From Brachynemurus nebulosus (Eukaryota > Arthropoda > Insecta > Neuroptera > Myrmeleontidae): a stretch of DNA of 64,000 bases. Positions within the stretch are counted from its first letter, which is position 1; the number at the start of each line of letters is the position of its first letter. A model generated the notes under the pieces. The model was given only the letters and a program-made list of their open reading frames with translations. It was not told where the DNA came from and ran no database searches. Made by a program: the position numbers and the translations under genes. This document shows, piece by piece, positions 1-12,485 of the stretch. The stretch lies in contig JAPWDM010000003.1 of the NCBI GenBank assembly GCA_035578155.1, forward strand, positions 64,100,142 to 64,164,141, read 5' to 3'.

Positions 1-165
1 CTGTGAAAAAATTTTTAAAATCGATTGGTTAATTAATTTCTGGCCGTTTTAGGTCCCGAAAACCTTGACCTCACATAAAATACCTTAAATACATTTGAAA
101 TGGTTTAATTCTTTAACATTATTAATTATTAGTGAAAAAATTTTCAAAATCGATTCAAAATATTT
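1..165. repeat. Degenerate ~125-bp tandem monomers, partial array
   Basis: Two occurrences of the phrase GTGAAAAAATTTT.AAAATCGATT lie about 130 bp apart, separated by a segment carrying GGTCCCGAAAACCTTGACCTC. The same monomer layout (GTGAAAAAATT, then GGTCYCC..GACCCTGGCGGA, then TTTAAATGAAAT) recurs at 48905-49240. The array is cut by the window edge. It looks like the tandem part of the dispersed family that continues to the hairpin at 952-982. Confidence 0.5.
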
Positions 166-639
166 TTCCGTGCATACATATGTACATTATACATACTTTG
201 TTTTGTTTCATATATTTAATAATATTATATCATAACATAATCTTCAATTTCTTGTTTACTTAAAAATTCAATAAAAAAAAAAAAATTCTTCATTACATTA
301 GCTTAGAAAATCTGTTTAATTTACATTTTTTAACATGGGATAGAACCATGCTAATTATAATGCAATAAATGAGAAACAAAACTCTATACATGTATGTGTG
401 TTATATCAAATATATGTGAATAGTTTTCACTTGTTCTCACAAAATTCTTTAATAAAAAAGTGAAATATTTTTATACTTAATAAAGAACTGAGATATAAAT
501 ATAAATTACTTATTAGACTAACAAAGAAAGAATAAAAGTGAAAATTTACATTTTCTCGAAAAATACTTAAAATAGAAAGAAAATTATAAGAATATTTTCT
601 TCATAATTTTTTTTTTCCTTTTCAACGATGTAAAAATTG
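166..639. other. AT-rich spacer, nothing recognised
   Basis: Low-complexity A/T-rich sequence with short poly-A runs. No coding, RNA or inverted-repeat structure is seen. It may be the eroded middle of the dispersed element that brackets it. Confidence 0.5.
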
Positions 640-800
640 AACTGCCTTATGATAGGATCGAATGATAAAAAATGGCCAGAAAACCTACTTCTGGGCATCC
701 GACGTGTCTGGCTAACGAACTTAGCCGAGCGAATTCAGAATCCAGTCCGCACACAAAATTTCATAAGCATTAGACGTTTCGTTCGAGAGTTATCGTGGCG

Positions 801-860
<60 letters not shown>

Positions 861-985
861 TTTAGTGAATATCATTTTCGTATTCTAGGGACCTCAAAAC
901 AGATTTCTGCCATAGTCCCGGACTCAGATTGCGTCATGACACCTACTGTAATAGCTGAATTTCGAGTTTTCGAAATTCGCTAAAA
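640..985 (+). repeat. Dispersed repeat with internal (AT)n and terminal hairpin, copy 1
   Basis: Contains in order CTGGCTAACGAACTTAGCC, a segment ending CGAGAGTTATCG, an (AT)n tract, CCATAGTCCCGGACTCAGATT and a hairpin at 952-982 whose arms are AGCTGAATTTCGA and TCGAAATTCGCT, followed by AA. The same order is found at 49330-49840, in an interrupted copy at 47256-47910, and in part on the minus strand at 18560-18745. I infer a mobile repeat. The end hairpin followed by CTAA resembles Helitron-type 3' ends, but the family is not established. Confidence 0.55.
805..857. repeat. (AT)n microsatellite
   Basis: A pure AT dinucleotide tract of about 53 bp inside the dispersed repeat. The flanks on both sides match the flanks of the longer AT tract at 49657-49750, so the tract belongs to the element and did not arise independently. 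Reading it as protein gives only poly-Ile-Tyr, which is not a gene. Confidence 0.95.
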
Positions 986-2932
986 AAGCAAAAACAGAAT
1001 TTTTAATATACGGATATAAAAATTTGTTCAACTAATAGATATGTAATTATTTTTTTATTACTCATGCAGGAGAAGTACCAACTTGGCGCACACATTTCTG
1101 TACGCAAAATAGCTGTTTGCCCACTGTACTCTTCCCGCATACTTTTTTGCGTGCGGAAAGTAACTTTCCACACGCAAATTGACAATAAAACACGCAAAGC
1201 CGCCTCTTGATTTTTCATTTAATAAATATTTCATAATTATTTCTATAGAAACCACCTACAAAGTAATTTAAACAATAATTAATTCAGAAAAAAGACGACG
1301 AACACTTAAAAATATTATTTTAAAAAGTAATAAAAATGTCAAAAATAGTAATAGTAATAGAAAAAAGTATGTGAAATTCGTAATAAAAAATAGTATGTGC
1401 TACTCGTGCGGGATTGTCGATTGCCCACTAAAGCGAATAAGCGCACTCACTACGTTCGTGCATTCAACTTCGCTTTCCCGCACTTATTGCACAATATACT
1501 ATATTTTGTTTAAAATTACTAGATCGATTTTAAGGTTGCATAGAAATTTCTCAAAACATATAAAATTGGAGCCCATAATTGTTTTTTTCTTAAAGGTGGC
1601 AAAGTTTCAGTTAAAGTGGTTAAAATTTTCTAAAAATGACCTTCGTGCCTTCTGATTTCCTACGTTTCTAAAGTTGATATTTTGATCGAAATATTTTTGA
1701 GTCATAGATTACTGGAGAGCTACGAGTCTTTTTCGACTGTGTATTAGTTGCTGAAAAAATTTTTAACGGGGCAACGCAGCAATATACAATGTATTTACTA
1801 ATTTTTCAATGCAATTTTCAGGACAATTCAAGCATTTTTGCGTTATGACAGGTAAATTTGGATAAAATTTAAATATATATAACTATAAAGAAAGCTTAAT
1901 TTGATTTATTGAGTGCTTACTGTACGGAACCTTAATTGTGCGAGGTCGATTCGTTCTTGGACATTTTTTTTGGCAAGTTTTTATTGCAATTTTTTGAGGG
2001 AGAATGATTGCATAGATCTTTAAAAACTTTCCTTTGTCAAGTTTGACGATTCTGTACCTGGAAGGTAAATTTTTCTAGTTAAAACATATGGACGTATTAA
2101 GCCTTCTGTTCATTTTTATATAAAATTTCTTATCGTGAGAAGAGATGGCCCAGATACATTGATAATTAAAATTCCCCTCAAAAAATTCAAAAGACGGAGT
2201 AATTCGCCCATAACAGATAAAAATCGATTTATTTTCATACAGTAATTTCCATTTAAATATTTTTAGCAATAAATTCCGTCAAATAGTACAATATAACTGT
2301 AATTTATTATGTCCAAAAGTTGTTATGAAGTCCTAAAAAAATGTTAACAATGTAAAATTTCAAAAAAAAAAAAAAAAATATACAAAAAAGGAACCAGATG
2401 TTTCCTAAAAAAATAAAATGTACTTTCTTTTTTCTTTTCAAAATTTGCATTAATAAAAATTTGTTTACATATATAATTATAGCAAAATTACGTTTTAAAT
2501 CACCTGTTTGGTGCCGGAGCACGTGAATTTTTTGGGGGGCAGGTGCTAGTTTGTCAGTAATTATAATGGTAAATATTGTTATCAAAAAAATTCTTTTTTT
2601 TAGTACCAACTGTTCTTTTATTAATGAATGGGGAATTTTTTGGTTCAAAAATAAAAACATCAGCCAACCACATTTTTAATATCCAAAAAAACTATGTATA
2701 GGTGTTTGATAAAATTTCTTGGAAGCGATGAGTCAAAAATTTGATATAAGTAGTTCACAAATTGACCTTGTAAAAACCACATAAAAATTATCTATTGCAA
2801 AAAAAATTTGTATTTTTATATCCCAAAAGATCTTGGCCCGTTTCCTGTTGTTATGGTTTGTGTAAAGTGTGTCCTGACAAGGTTAAACTGAAATCAAAAT
2901 ATTTCATTTTTTTACTGCTGTTTATATATTTT
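986..2932. other. Intergenic sequence, no gene found
   Basis: AT-rich, with two slightly GC-richer patches at 1080-1205 (repeated GCGTG/CACGC words) and 1395-1490 (GTGCGGGATTGTCG..., CCCGCACTTATTGC). These look like pieces of unclassified repeats. Short open frames here have no recognisable domain and are rich in poly-Lys/Phe/Ile from A/T runs. Confidence 0.5.
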
Positions 2933-2936
2933 TTAA

Positions 2937-3820
2937 GGGGCACCACTAATTTGACATTTTGAAAAAACTGGAAACATTTTTTTGCATGTTTCGATAGTCT
3001 ATACCTTTAAAAATGACATACTAAAATTTCAAGCCCATATCTCAAATAGTTTTTGAGTTACAGCCATCTGAAGAGCGGATTCTGATATTCATTGTTAACT
3101 TTGAGGTAGGTATTGAGAAATGTATGAAGGTTGATAGTTCGGGAGTTTCTGGACGTAGCTGCCAGTCACATGTTGTGGAGCAGCTAGACCCTGGCACATT
3201 TAAACGACTCATCTAGTTTTACTATGACCATTATAGTGAATAACATCGTAAATAATTTTTGTAAAAATTCTCAGTGATTAAAATTAAAAGATAAGATAAA
3301 GAAAAACTACATTTTTCAAATTTGCTGCAGTTATAACTCGAAGACAAATCATCCGATCGATTTGATTCTTATTCCAACTACTTTTATATATGTTTCTTCG
3401 TGCCATGAACCTCCAGTTTTCCGATCGAATAAAAAATGTTTTCATCAAATTTTCGTGCAAAATTTGAAACTTTTTTTTAAAAACCCCGCCATTCTGTTAA
3501 ATTTCAACTTTTTTTTTCAATTGAGGTTCATGGCACGGGCAATACTTTCTAGTTTAATAGGCTTTTTGGTTCTTTTGATTTCAGGCAGTGTGAAGGTCGC
3601 TATCACTGCAGCAGTGGGGGAACTTTTTTTTTGGAGCCTTGGGAGATTGTGAATAACTCACTAAATTTTCATTTTTTTGGTCCAGAAATTTTATCATGAA
3701 TTTATTATATATCAACGAATATATCCTTAAAATATTTTAAACATTCCATACAGTAGCTTTCTTTAAAAAAATTCCCAAAAATCACCTATTTTTCAGGCGA
3801 TCACACTCAGGTGGTCCCCC
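2937..3820 (+). mobile_element. TTAA-flanked MITE, family B copy 1
   Basis: Left end GGGGCACCACTA and right end TAG-like CAGGTGGTCCCCC are inverted copies, each bordered by TTAA (2933-2936 and 3821-3824). A second full-length copy in reverse orientation lies at 36840-37713 and shares the interior, for example TTCATGGCACGG near 3530 and the reverse complement near 37105. No transposase is encoded. A TTAA border suggests piggyBac-type target choice, although the termini are not the classical CCCTAGAA. Confidence 0.7.
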
Positions 3821-3824
3821 TTAA

Positions 3825-4224
3825 AACTGGTTTAAAAAGACGATACTCTTTTAAGAACAGGTGCTTCCATCAATAAGCAAGAAAAAAAGGTACATACACG
3901 CTCACTTACGTAATTAATTTTTTTTCTTTTGCAAAACATCTGCTCTCGCATAAATGACAAATTTCGATCTTATATAATCAATTAGTTTAGTAAAAGTGTA
4001 ATAAAATATTTATGAAATAGTTGGCGGCCGAAAGTAATTAAAATTTTAATCGTATCAATTAAAGATTTAAAATTACTTCCGTTGAAAATTTTGACAATAA
4101 CTTTTTGACTTTACAGTTATTTTTAAAAGGTGTTTTTTTTGAATATCCAGGTGACTGAATCGAATTTTGGAATTGTTATCTATAAAATTGAAGGACTGGA
4201 TAAGAGAGGTTTCTTTCAATGTAG
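3825..4224. other. Spacer between two MITEs
   Basis: AT-rich, with no feature recognised apart from a short poly-T run at 3920-3930. Confidence 0.5.
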
Positions 4225-4232
4225 ATTATAAA

Positions 4233-4919
4233 CAGAGATGGGAAGAAAAGGTCCCTAACAGAGTCGCCATATAAAATATTTTGTACTGGGGGTCTACGAA
4301 TAGAACTGGAGGACTGTCATAAAACGTAAAAATATTATCAATCTTTTTAAAAAACAGTTTTACGACGTTTTACTATTAATACCACATCGTTAATGTTATT
4401 TTGTGTCTGTTTGTGTTTTTTAATTGGCAATATTATGAATCATTTTGCTTGTTATATGTACATACATATCTTTATATTTTTCTAATGCAAAAACAAAACC
4501 ATGTTCAATCTTGTGAGCGACCTACTAGAGTGATACAATCTACTAATACAATCAATTTTGTTTACATTAAAGCAGGTATAAAGAAGGTGAGATATACATA
4601 TTATTTAAATAATCACAAAGGAAATAGAGATATGTTTATATTACAAATATTTTCAATTCGACTTCCTTAATTTCTATTACAGTTGATCACTTATTTATTC
4701 AGCATTAATTTTTTTAAATTATTTTTAAAATTAAAATTATATATTAAATTATGAAAAATGGGTAATTTTTTATTTTTACTGATTTGTTCTTTAAAGCTTC
4801 CTTAGGCTAGCAATCAAATCCAGGGGAAAATCCTTAGCCTTGTAATAAAATTTATAGCCCCCCAATTCAAAATATTTTATATGGCGATTCTGTACGGGAC
4901 CACTGTTCTCCCAAGTCTA
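4233..4919. mobile_element. hAT-type MITE with 8-bp target duplication
   Basis: The direct repeat ATTATAAA lies on both sides (4225-4232 and 4920-4927), the 8-bp duplication expected for hAT transposition. Left terminus CAGAGATGGGAAG and right terminus CTCCCAAGTCTA (inverted: TAGACTTGGGAG) are imperfect inverted repeats of the hAT YAG...GGG type. Just inside, a 30-bp segment around GTCGCCATATAAAATATTTT (near 4262) recurs inverted near 4870. The interior has no transposase open frame. Confidence 0.85.
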
Positions 4920-4927
4920 ATTATAAA

Positions 4928-6210
4928 ATATATTTTCTTATAATCTTAATTTAATCTTAAATTATCTTAATCTTTTATTTAATTTTTTTCCTTTAAATAA
5001 TATGGTTTAAAAATAAAATAATGAAAAATACAAATAAACAAGTTTTTTTTTTTTTCATGGAATAGACACAAAAAATTGTATTTATTAATAATTTCCGTGA
5101 ACCTTTATTATAGGTAAAAGTTGTCTATATAGTTATTTTAAGGTTGCTAATAGATTCAATTACTAAAATAAATACAGCAAATTACCATAAAAATAACTTA
5201 ATTAGTCACTTATTATAGCAAAAAAATTTTTAGAATTTTTTCTTTTTATCATGCGATTAAATCAAAGTTCTTTTGTTAATTCAAAAAATAAAATTCAGTT
5301 CTAATTTAAACGTGAAATAAATCCTAAACGTAAAATTTAAAATGATCAAACTTTTGTGAACCAAAATGTTGCGAAAATTTCCCAAAAAAGTCACCCTGAT
5401 AACGTCATAAAATTTATAAAACCTTTTTAGAAAACGTTAAAAATGGAAAATGTGGGCGATAAAAATTTGATATAAGAAGCTACTCATACATTTTTCGGAC
5501 TGCTTCTTCCAGTTTTGGTAATATTAAGAACCAAAAGAAATTCAAGCTTCAAAATTTTTATCAAACACTAATTGATTATTAAATTAATTAAAATTAGAAA
5601 AAAAATGTGGTCACATTATTGATGCAAACTACTAGGCATAGTAAGTTCCTATCTAAAAATAAAACATTTGCTAATTGTGTAATATAGAATTTCCAGTTTT
5701 TATATCTAAATATAAAGCACAAATTATTTAAAAAAGCAGTTTAACCAATCAACGTTAACTACATTAGCAATTTAAATGATCCTATTATAATGGTTCTGAT
5801 ATTAAAAATCAATCCAACAAACAAAATACAATCGGTTGTAGCAAGTATAATCAGTTTCAAGAAAAATTGAACAATGTATACCACGTAACAGTCGTTTATA
5901 TTTTATTGCAGTGCTTATTCTCTATGGTTTCACAGAATGAAACGAGGGAAGTAAATTTTCAAATAAATGTTGTTTCTCCACCTCGCTGGCTAGATACACA
6001 AATTTCTTTACTTCCAGTTATGATCCCGTCAAAATTGAAAAATTTCTAGGAGCGTCAAAACATGTGGATTAGGTCTAAAAATAATAATAAATTGTTCCAC
6101 AATAATTTTCTTAAAGTATTGACTATTATAAAATATTTTTAGTTTACTGATAACTGATATTAATCGTCTATTTTAAAAACCCCTATACGACATTTTCAAA
6201 ATTTTTTTTT

Positions 6211-6213
<3 letters not shown>
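4928..6213. other. AT-rich intergenic sequence
   Basis: No coding or repeat structure recognised. A short frame near 5867-6049 has no known motif and lies in A/T-rich sequence, so it is not called. Confidence 0.5.

Positions 6214-6269
<56 letters not shown>
6214..6269. repeat. (AT)n microsatellite
   Basis: A pure AT/TA dinucleotide tract of about 56 bp preceded by a poly-T run. Unlike the tracts at 805 and 49657, its flanks do not resemble the dispersed hairpin-ended repeat. Confidence 0.95.
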
Positions 6270-6272
<3 letters not shown>

Positions 6273-6358
6273 GTTAAATCAATAACAGTTAAACCATATG
6301 GCACTCTTATTTCATTTTGTTTGAAAATTTTCATAGAGGTTTTTGAAACTTTTGAAAC

Positions 6359-7137
6359 TATAAATTTTGTTTTTGTTTGCTGTCGTTTTGTTTATATTGA
6401 AATAGGGTGCGTCAAAAGGGCGACGATGTATGATTAATCTATGTTTTTTTTTAAAGATTTTGTACTTCACATATCAAATTTTTCCTAATTTTTCTAAAAT
6501 TTATTAAAGATATGGATGTTATTCAATGATTATGATAATGTGAAAGATGATTACAGCTGTTTGACTTACAGAGACGACATAATACTGAAGTTTTAATATA
6601 TTGAATCGAAAACTAAAGAATGCGCTTCGAATGACTTAATAAAAGATTAACAAATTATTTTGTGGAAAATATTTTAATTTTTATTATTTTTTGACATCTT
6701 ATTCGAAAATTACTAACAAATTTTACAAAATTTACAAATGTGCCTAATGGGGAAATAACCACATATCTATAGGAATATTTATGATTCAGAAATTTCACAC
6801 AGAAAAGTCACACATGTCCACTGACTCATAATAGTTCATAAATTAATTATTTGAAAGACATGTTTTATGATACAATTGATGTATTTATCTATTTTTTAAT
6901 TTTTATAATGAAAATATGCTTTGATAAAAAGATTAAAAAAATTAATATATATTTATATTAAGAAAATTTTCCAAATCCAATTTTTTTAAATATTTTGTTC
7001 GCTTTTGTAGTATTGTTATGTAAAAGAAAAAATGTTTTTTACAAATAAACTGTAAAACTCTCCGTAAAAAGTCTATTTGTCAAAATAACACCGATGTATG
7101 ATTAACGTTTCTCGTAGACCAACGTATGATTCTAGGA
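6359..7137 (+). mobile_element. piggyBac-like MITE, left end missing
   Basis: Matches the element at 16774-17687 in the same orientation over most of its length. Shared landmarks are GACGATGTATGATTAA near 6420, GTGCCTAATGGGGAAATAAC near 6738, and the right end AACGTATGATTCTAGG followed by ATTAA (TTAA at 7138-7141). The left terminus and about the first 130 bp seen in the other copies are absent, so this is a truncated, immobile copy. Termini of the CCCTAGAATC type plus TTAA point to the piggyBac superfamily. Confidence 0.8.
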
Positions 7138-7148
7138 TTAAATCGAAG

Positions 7149-7403
7149 AAAGATTTGGCTGCATATATTTCTTGTGATAGATTTGACGTTGATTCGTTTT
7201 GACGTTCACTTTTCGACTTAAAGCTTTCCCCTTTGTTCTAAAAAATATGTTCACTGAAAGCAATTATCCGTAACCGTAACTGTATCCGAAATACTATCCG
7301 ATATTTTTACATATCCGTAACCGTAACCGTAACCGTAACCGAAACCGAAAAAAAATGTTTTTAAATATCCGTATCCGAAATTTCATATCCATAACATCCT
7401 TAA
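7149..7403 (-). mobile_element. Partial CGTAAC-type hAT MITE
   Basis: A reverse-orientation partial copy of the element at 30878-31263. GCAATTATCCGTAACCGTAA and ATATCCGTATCCGAAATT mirror the other copy, and the end CCATAACATCC corresponds to its TAGGGATGTTAT terminus. The opposite end stops near the truncated piggyBac element, and no target duplication remains. The CCGTAA hexamer array at 7315-7345 is part of this element and is not telomeric. Confidence 0.7.
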
Positions 7404-8885
7404 TTATTATTATTATTATAAGTAGTGGAATGGGTGTAGGGCTCGAGCGTAGAACTATAGAGAAAGTGTATTGTACTAAAAATCTTCAAAAACTTAATAA
7501 ATCTCACACCCAATACATGACAAAAAATTATTACTCACTGGAAAGGGTTACAAACAACAAAATAAAAAATAAAAGAACTACTAAAACACAAATCAATTGT
7601 TTTCGATCGTTTTTTGTTCTTTTAGTTTTCTTTGTTCAAAAAATTCTCCACGTGCTTACGTTGAACTACTAAAGATGAAAGGAACCGCTCCCGTAACTAG
7701 TTTTCCAAAAAATCAATCAGTCCTAACAAATCACTACTGGCTTGCTTACATAATATTTGAATTTACGACTTTGTTGAAGAACAAGAAATTATATTTATTT
7801 GAAAAGACCTTCGCGCGCTTTGTTCAAATAAAAATAAACCGAAAAAGAACAAAAGCGAATGCTTCCGCTTTGATCAGAAAAAATAATATTTATTGCGTCG
7901 AATTTTTTGAAATATTTAAATGATTTCGTTATTTAGCTGTTTAGCTGTTTACTCCTGTTTTGAACTATTGTTATGTAATAAACGCGTATTCTTTTATCTT
8001 TTTAATTATTGATTTTGAATTTTACGATGTCATTTCAAAAAAATATCAGAATCGTAAATTTCATATTTCGAATGTGTATTTGGTTTATTTGGTTCTTTGT
8101 TTTATTTAAATTAATTTAGGTTGCCTAGATAATTGGAAATCTTTCGAAACATTTAGAAAGTCTTTTGTAGCATCAAAAATTTTTGATACCATAACGGGAA
8201 AATTTGTTTGCCGTGGAATACACGGCCGAAGTGAAACTTCCTATATATGATCCAATTGTTCGAAAAAAATTTTATTAAAAATACACGTGTTTCTTCATAA
8301 AAGGTTAATTTGGATAATTTTTGTAATATGTATAAGTTTAACAATAATTCTTTTTAGTACTGAGCATGCATGTGTAATATTATATCATTTATATCATAAT
8401 TCATTATATTATTAGGTAATAAATTAATGCCGCTAATTTTTTGCACTAAACATGTTTTTGACACACTCAAGGTCAAGTTTGTTCACGAATTTGCCATAAA
8501 AATAATGCTTTAAACTCAATAAGAATACAAATACCAATTCACTTTTTAAAAAGAAAAAGATAAATGCTAGGAAAAATATTGAGATTTAGATAATATGTTT
8601 TATAGCTTAGTACACATATGTACTATAGCAAACATAAGCTATTTATTTGTTTTATTCACTCACGATCATGTAACACAAACTACAAACACCATCTAAGAAA
8701 ATAAGAGAGCTCTAGTTACCGCTGCTGATTATAAGTAATTCGTACTCGATTATACATAGCTTTACATTTTTTTGCGTCACGAAATTTTTTTTCTGTAACC
8801 CAGCTTTAAAAAAAAATATTCACTAGGACAACTTAATAAAAGAAGAAAGTAAGGAAAAAACCAAGGAAGTCAATATTTGAGTCGC
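7404..8885. other. Intergenic sequence, no gene found
   Basis: Begins with a short ATT trinucleotide run (7403-7418). Overlapping open frames at 7355-7672 and 7597-7923 have no recognisable domain and disagree with each other in frame, so neither is called. Confidence 0.45.
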
Positions 8886-9883
8886 TGAGTTTCAAAACCA
8901 TCTATTTGACGATTTTTTCAAAATTGAGTTAGATACGGTTTATTATTCAGGAGGATAAACTGCACCAAAAAATACCAACTAGACGGGGCAAAGTCAGCTT
9001 TTCCCCCTTTAACTTTAATGACAAAAATACGAAACTGTTTCAAAAGTAGCTAATTGCAATATTTTCCAATTGAAAAAACATCGAGTTGCAAGCAACACAA
9101 ACCAGTTGCAAAACTATCTAATTACTTATATAAAAATGGCGTCAATAGAAAAACCTGGAACAAAAGTAGCTAGTTAGGTGGTCAATATGTGGCAATGCAA
9201 AGGCTGCAAAGGTTCAAATAATTGTATGTGATAATTTTATTACTCTCTCTAAGAAAATATTTACTATTGAAATAACTAGAACAAAATACAAGGAAACTTG
9301 TGGAATTGTCAAATATAACAGGCTTCGAATGTGTGCAGAATTAAATTGTGTGAAACATCATGGTTCTGATTTGAGTTTTACTGTTAAATTACAGTAAAGA
9401 GACTTGTTTTATAGGAGAATATCCTACTAAATTATAAGAAAATATCTTAGTTTTCATAAGTTATAATAAAAACGACGTTGTACGATGTAAATAGATAGAT
9501 TTCTACGAATGCTGTTTTATTTAAAACTTATTGAAAGAATAATAAACTGTTGCAAAATTGTCTAATTGTTAGTGTTACTGCTGCAAAAGTGTCTAATTGT
9601 TAGTGTTACTGCTGCAAAAGTAGCTAATTACAAAATCAACCGTTTCAAAACCATCTAATTAAAGCAAATTGCTGCAAAAGTAGTTAATTATAATTTTTAA
9701 TCTTTATTTACTAATTATTGAAGAGTGGTATCGTTGTTATTATTTCTTTATAAGAACTGTATGATTTTTCCTAAAAATTTAATGGTAAAAACCACATCAA
9801 AATCATTATTATAAGTGAGAAAATAGTTTTTTGTGTTTCCTGAACATTTTAAGTTGTGTTATAATTAGATGGCTTTGAAACTC
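8886..9883. mobile_element. Unclassified inverted-repeat element with many CAAAA..nCTAATT motifs
   Basis: The left end GAGTTTCAAAACCATCTA and right end TAGATGGCTTTGAAACTC are inverted copies (one mismatch). Inside are about ten variants of TGCAAAAGTAGCTAATT (near 9037, 9110, 9165, 9551, 9581, 9613, 9641 and 9671), two of them in a 32-bp tandem repeat at 9551-9619. Repeated subterminal motifs are typical of transposase binding sites in MITEs. No clear target duplication is visible, so the superfamily is open. Confidence 0.55.
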
Positions 9884-9958
9884 GTTCAATTCTGGTATTT
9901 TAATTATTATGGTGGGAACGCTGGGATTGTACGAAGTAATTTTCTTTATGCGTTATGG

Positions 9959-10102
9959 CAGGGTTTCCCAAGCTGTACGCCGTGAATGAGAAATGTTAAT
10001 AGTTTTAGGTTTGGTGAGAAAGTAAATGTGGAAATGTTTTTTCTTTTATTCGTCAGTCCAAGGGCACCGCGGCCGCGGGTCTAAAAACTTTGCGAACCGT
10101 TG
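9959..10102. mobile_element. Very short hAT MITE (144 bp)
   Basis: The left end CAGGGTTTCCCAAGCTGTAC and the right end, read inverted as CAACGGTTCGCAAAGTTTTT, are of the hAT CAGnGGTTCnCAAACT type. The flanks CGTTATGG (9951-9958) and CGTTAAAG (10103-10110) match at 6 of 8 positions, consistent with an aged 8-bp duplication. Near the right end is a GC-rich CCGCGGCCGCGG palindrome. It is too short to encode anything. Confidence 0.65.
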
Positions 10103-10110
10103 CGTTAAAG

Positions 10111-11184
10111 GGTTAAAACGGCTAAAACATTTTGGTAACATTTTTTCTAAAGGCAAAACTGGCAAATTTACAACCTCAACCAGATTCGAATTGAATACTT
10201 ATTGAACTAAACAGAATGTTAAGTTTATTTCGACGCAAGAAATAAACGATTCTATACAAGCATATACGATTCTAATTCATTCTTTCTTATACACTCTCGA
10301 ATCCATTATATTAACAGTAATAATAATATATGGGCCAATGTGACCTCTTCTATATTTTTTCTCCCATTGGATTATTATGTACCTACCTGGCTAAATGGGT
10401 TCTCCTAGAGCTGTCACCGTATCGGTGGAGGAGCTCGTGGAATTGTGTTTATTCTAATAAACTCGCCGTTTTCTTTTATATCCACGATATGTTTACGATT
10501 TATATAACTACATATATATGCGTTTGTATGTATATGTAATGTGAACTGTATTTTTAAAGCCAGTTTAACCGGAATTTTAACTTTATTCCTCCACAATAAT
10601 CACAAACAAGAATTCTACATAAATGATTTTTTTTATTTTTATTTTTTTAAATTTGTAGTGTAGTAATATGCTTTTTATCATACGAGTTTAATAAGACAAG
10701 CAGAAGTTATTAAATTTTAAAGATTTTAGTTATACAGTAATGATTTGAAAAAATTTCGAAAATGTTTTAAATTAATACAAAACTACAGAAGATCAGCACG
10801 AATATCAGACAATTTAATTCATGAAAACTTTGTTTTGTTTCCTGCTGATTCTAGGAAAATTGAAATTTCCACAAAAGTATACTACAAGTCTAGTAGCACG
10901 TCTGACGAATAAATTACGATAAAAAAAAGCTAACAAATATAGAAATTTTTTTTATAAAATTTAATTAACTTTTTAAACATTGCATCATTCTCAATTAAAA
11001 TAAAAAAATTTTTTTCAGTATAATTTGTAAAATATTATCGTCCGAAACAAGATTCTCCGGAAATATGTCATAACTACTGCCTTTGGTAGACCATAATACA
11101 ATTGATGCCACCGATATTGCACTTTAATGCATTTTTCGCATTCATATAAATTGGAAATAATGTTAATTGTTTTTGATTACTATA
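10111..11184. other. Intergenic sequence, no gene found
   Basis: AT-rich spacer. The short frames near 10330-10596 overlap on opposite strands and carry no known motif. No repeat boundaries recognised. Confidence 0.45.
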
Positions 11185-11187
11185 TAA

Positions 11188-11652
11188 GGTCCGATTTACA
11201 TTAACGCTCCGCTCTCACTACGATATCACTCCGCTCCCGGTTCGATATAATATTCTTACACAATAAACAATGTGTGTATTCACATCATCGCTCCTGACTG
11301 ATATCGGACCGATATCAGTCGCGATTCGCTCCCGTTCCAATGCCACTCCAATATCAATACCACTAAGGTAATATTTTCTCGGACCGATATCAGACTTGTT
11401 ATGGCTTGTACCGATAGTGTAAACACTTTTTTGATTCCACTCCACTCCGCTTGCATTCAGTTGTTATGAAAAGATGTTTGTATCGAACTGAGACCGAATT
11501 GGGAGTGTACCCAGAGTGGTATTATAATGTGAATGGAGAACGAATAGGTACCAGCGTGTTATTAGCACTGTAATGTGAACACAACAAGATTATATCGGAG
11601 CGAGAATGGAGTGGGAGCGTATCGAGAGCGGAGCGTTAATGTAAATCGGGCC
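11188..11652. mobile_element. PIF/Harbinger-type MITE, TAA target duplication
   Basis: The inverted termini are about 28 bp: the left begins GGTCCGATTTACATTAACGC and the right, read inverted, begins GGCCCGATTTACATTAACGC. Both continue with TCCGCTCT. The 3-bp TAA flanks both ends (11185-11187, 11653-11655), the TWA duplication characteristic of PIF/Harbinger. The interior repeats CCGATATCAG and CACTCC words, again with subterminal symmetry. No transposase present. Confidence 0.85.
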
Positions 11653-11812
11653 TAAGTGTTTTCAACTGTGCAATCAATAATTATTATTACGTGACTAACA
11701 ATTTGTCTTGTTCCGAACTATAATGATCGCGATTTGCAATTGTCTACGTGCAAGTTATAACATGTTTATATCTAATATTTTCTTCTACTTGTTGAAAAGT
11801 GAATTAGACTTA

Positions 11813-12485
11813 CGCTCCTTTCACATTGTACGGTTTTCGCCGTACGGTAAAAAACCGTACGGCTTTTTGCCGTGATATTGTTACTTTCACATTGCACGGT
11901 TTTTTGCCGTTGTAAACTGAATATTTTTATTCGGCTTGCAACATTATACAAGTAATAAGTGTCATTAATGTTAATTTTATAAATCAGAGGAAATAGAAAG
12001 TAGGATTATTTATTATCACACTCTTTGAAGACCTGAAAAATTACGAAAATAAGTTTTTCAACTATTTTCGGATGTTTACAGACTCATTTGATTAATTTCT
12101 TAACGAACTTAACATCAAAACACACAATTTCGAAATTACATACAATCTATTAAAATATTGGTTATCACATTCAACATTAGTTTGATCCATTTCACAAATA
12201 AAATTAATAATTAACATGAAATTCAACAAAATATTGTTAATGCCGTACGTTAAAAAGCCGTCTAATGTGAAAGCATCCATTTAATTACATACACTACTGA
12301 GCTAAAAACGCCATACGGCAACCGTCAAGTCCAGTGGCAAGAGACGGCTGCTACACGGCACGGCAACGGCATTTTGCCGTGACCGTGTAATGTGAAAGGT
12401 CCAATGCTCTTCTTCATTACACTAAAAAAATGTGACCGTACGGTTTTCTGCCGTACGGCAAAAACCGTATAATGTGAAAGGAGCG
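11813..12485. mobile_element. PIF/Harbinger-type MITE, TTA target duplication, ACGG/CCGT-rich
   Basis: The left end CGCTCCTTTCACATTGTACG and the right end, read inverted as CGCTCCTTTCACATTATACG, continue as inverted repeats through GCCGTACGG words. TTA flanks both ends (11810-11812, 12486-12488). Both ends carry two or more subterminal copies of TTTCACATTnnACGGTTTTTGCCG, including GCCGTACGGC palindromes that would fold strongly. It lies only 160 bp from another Harbinger-type MITE. Non-coding. Confidence 0.85.

Noticed and set aside
7315..7345. CCGTAA hexamer run as interstitial telomere repeat
   Set aside because: Insect telomere repeat is TTAGG; the run is a subterminal array of a hAT MITE also present at 30878-31263.
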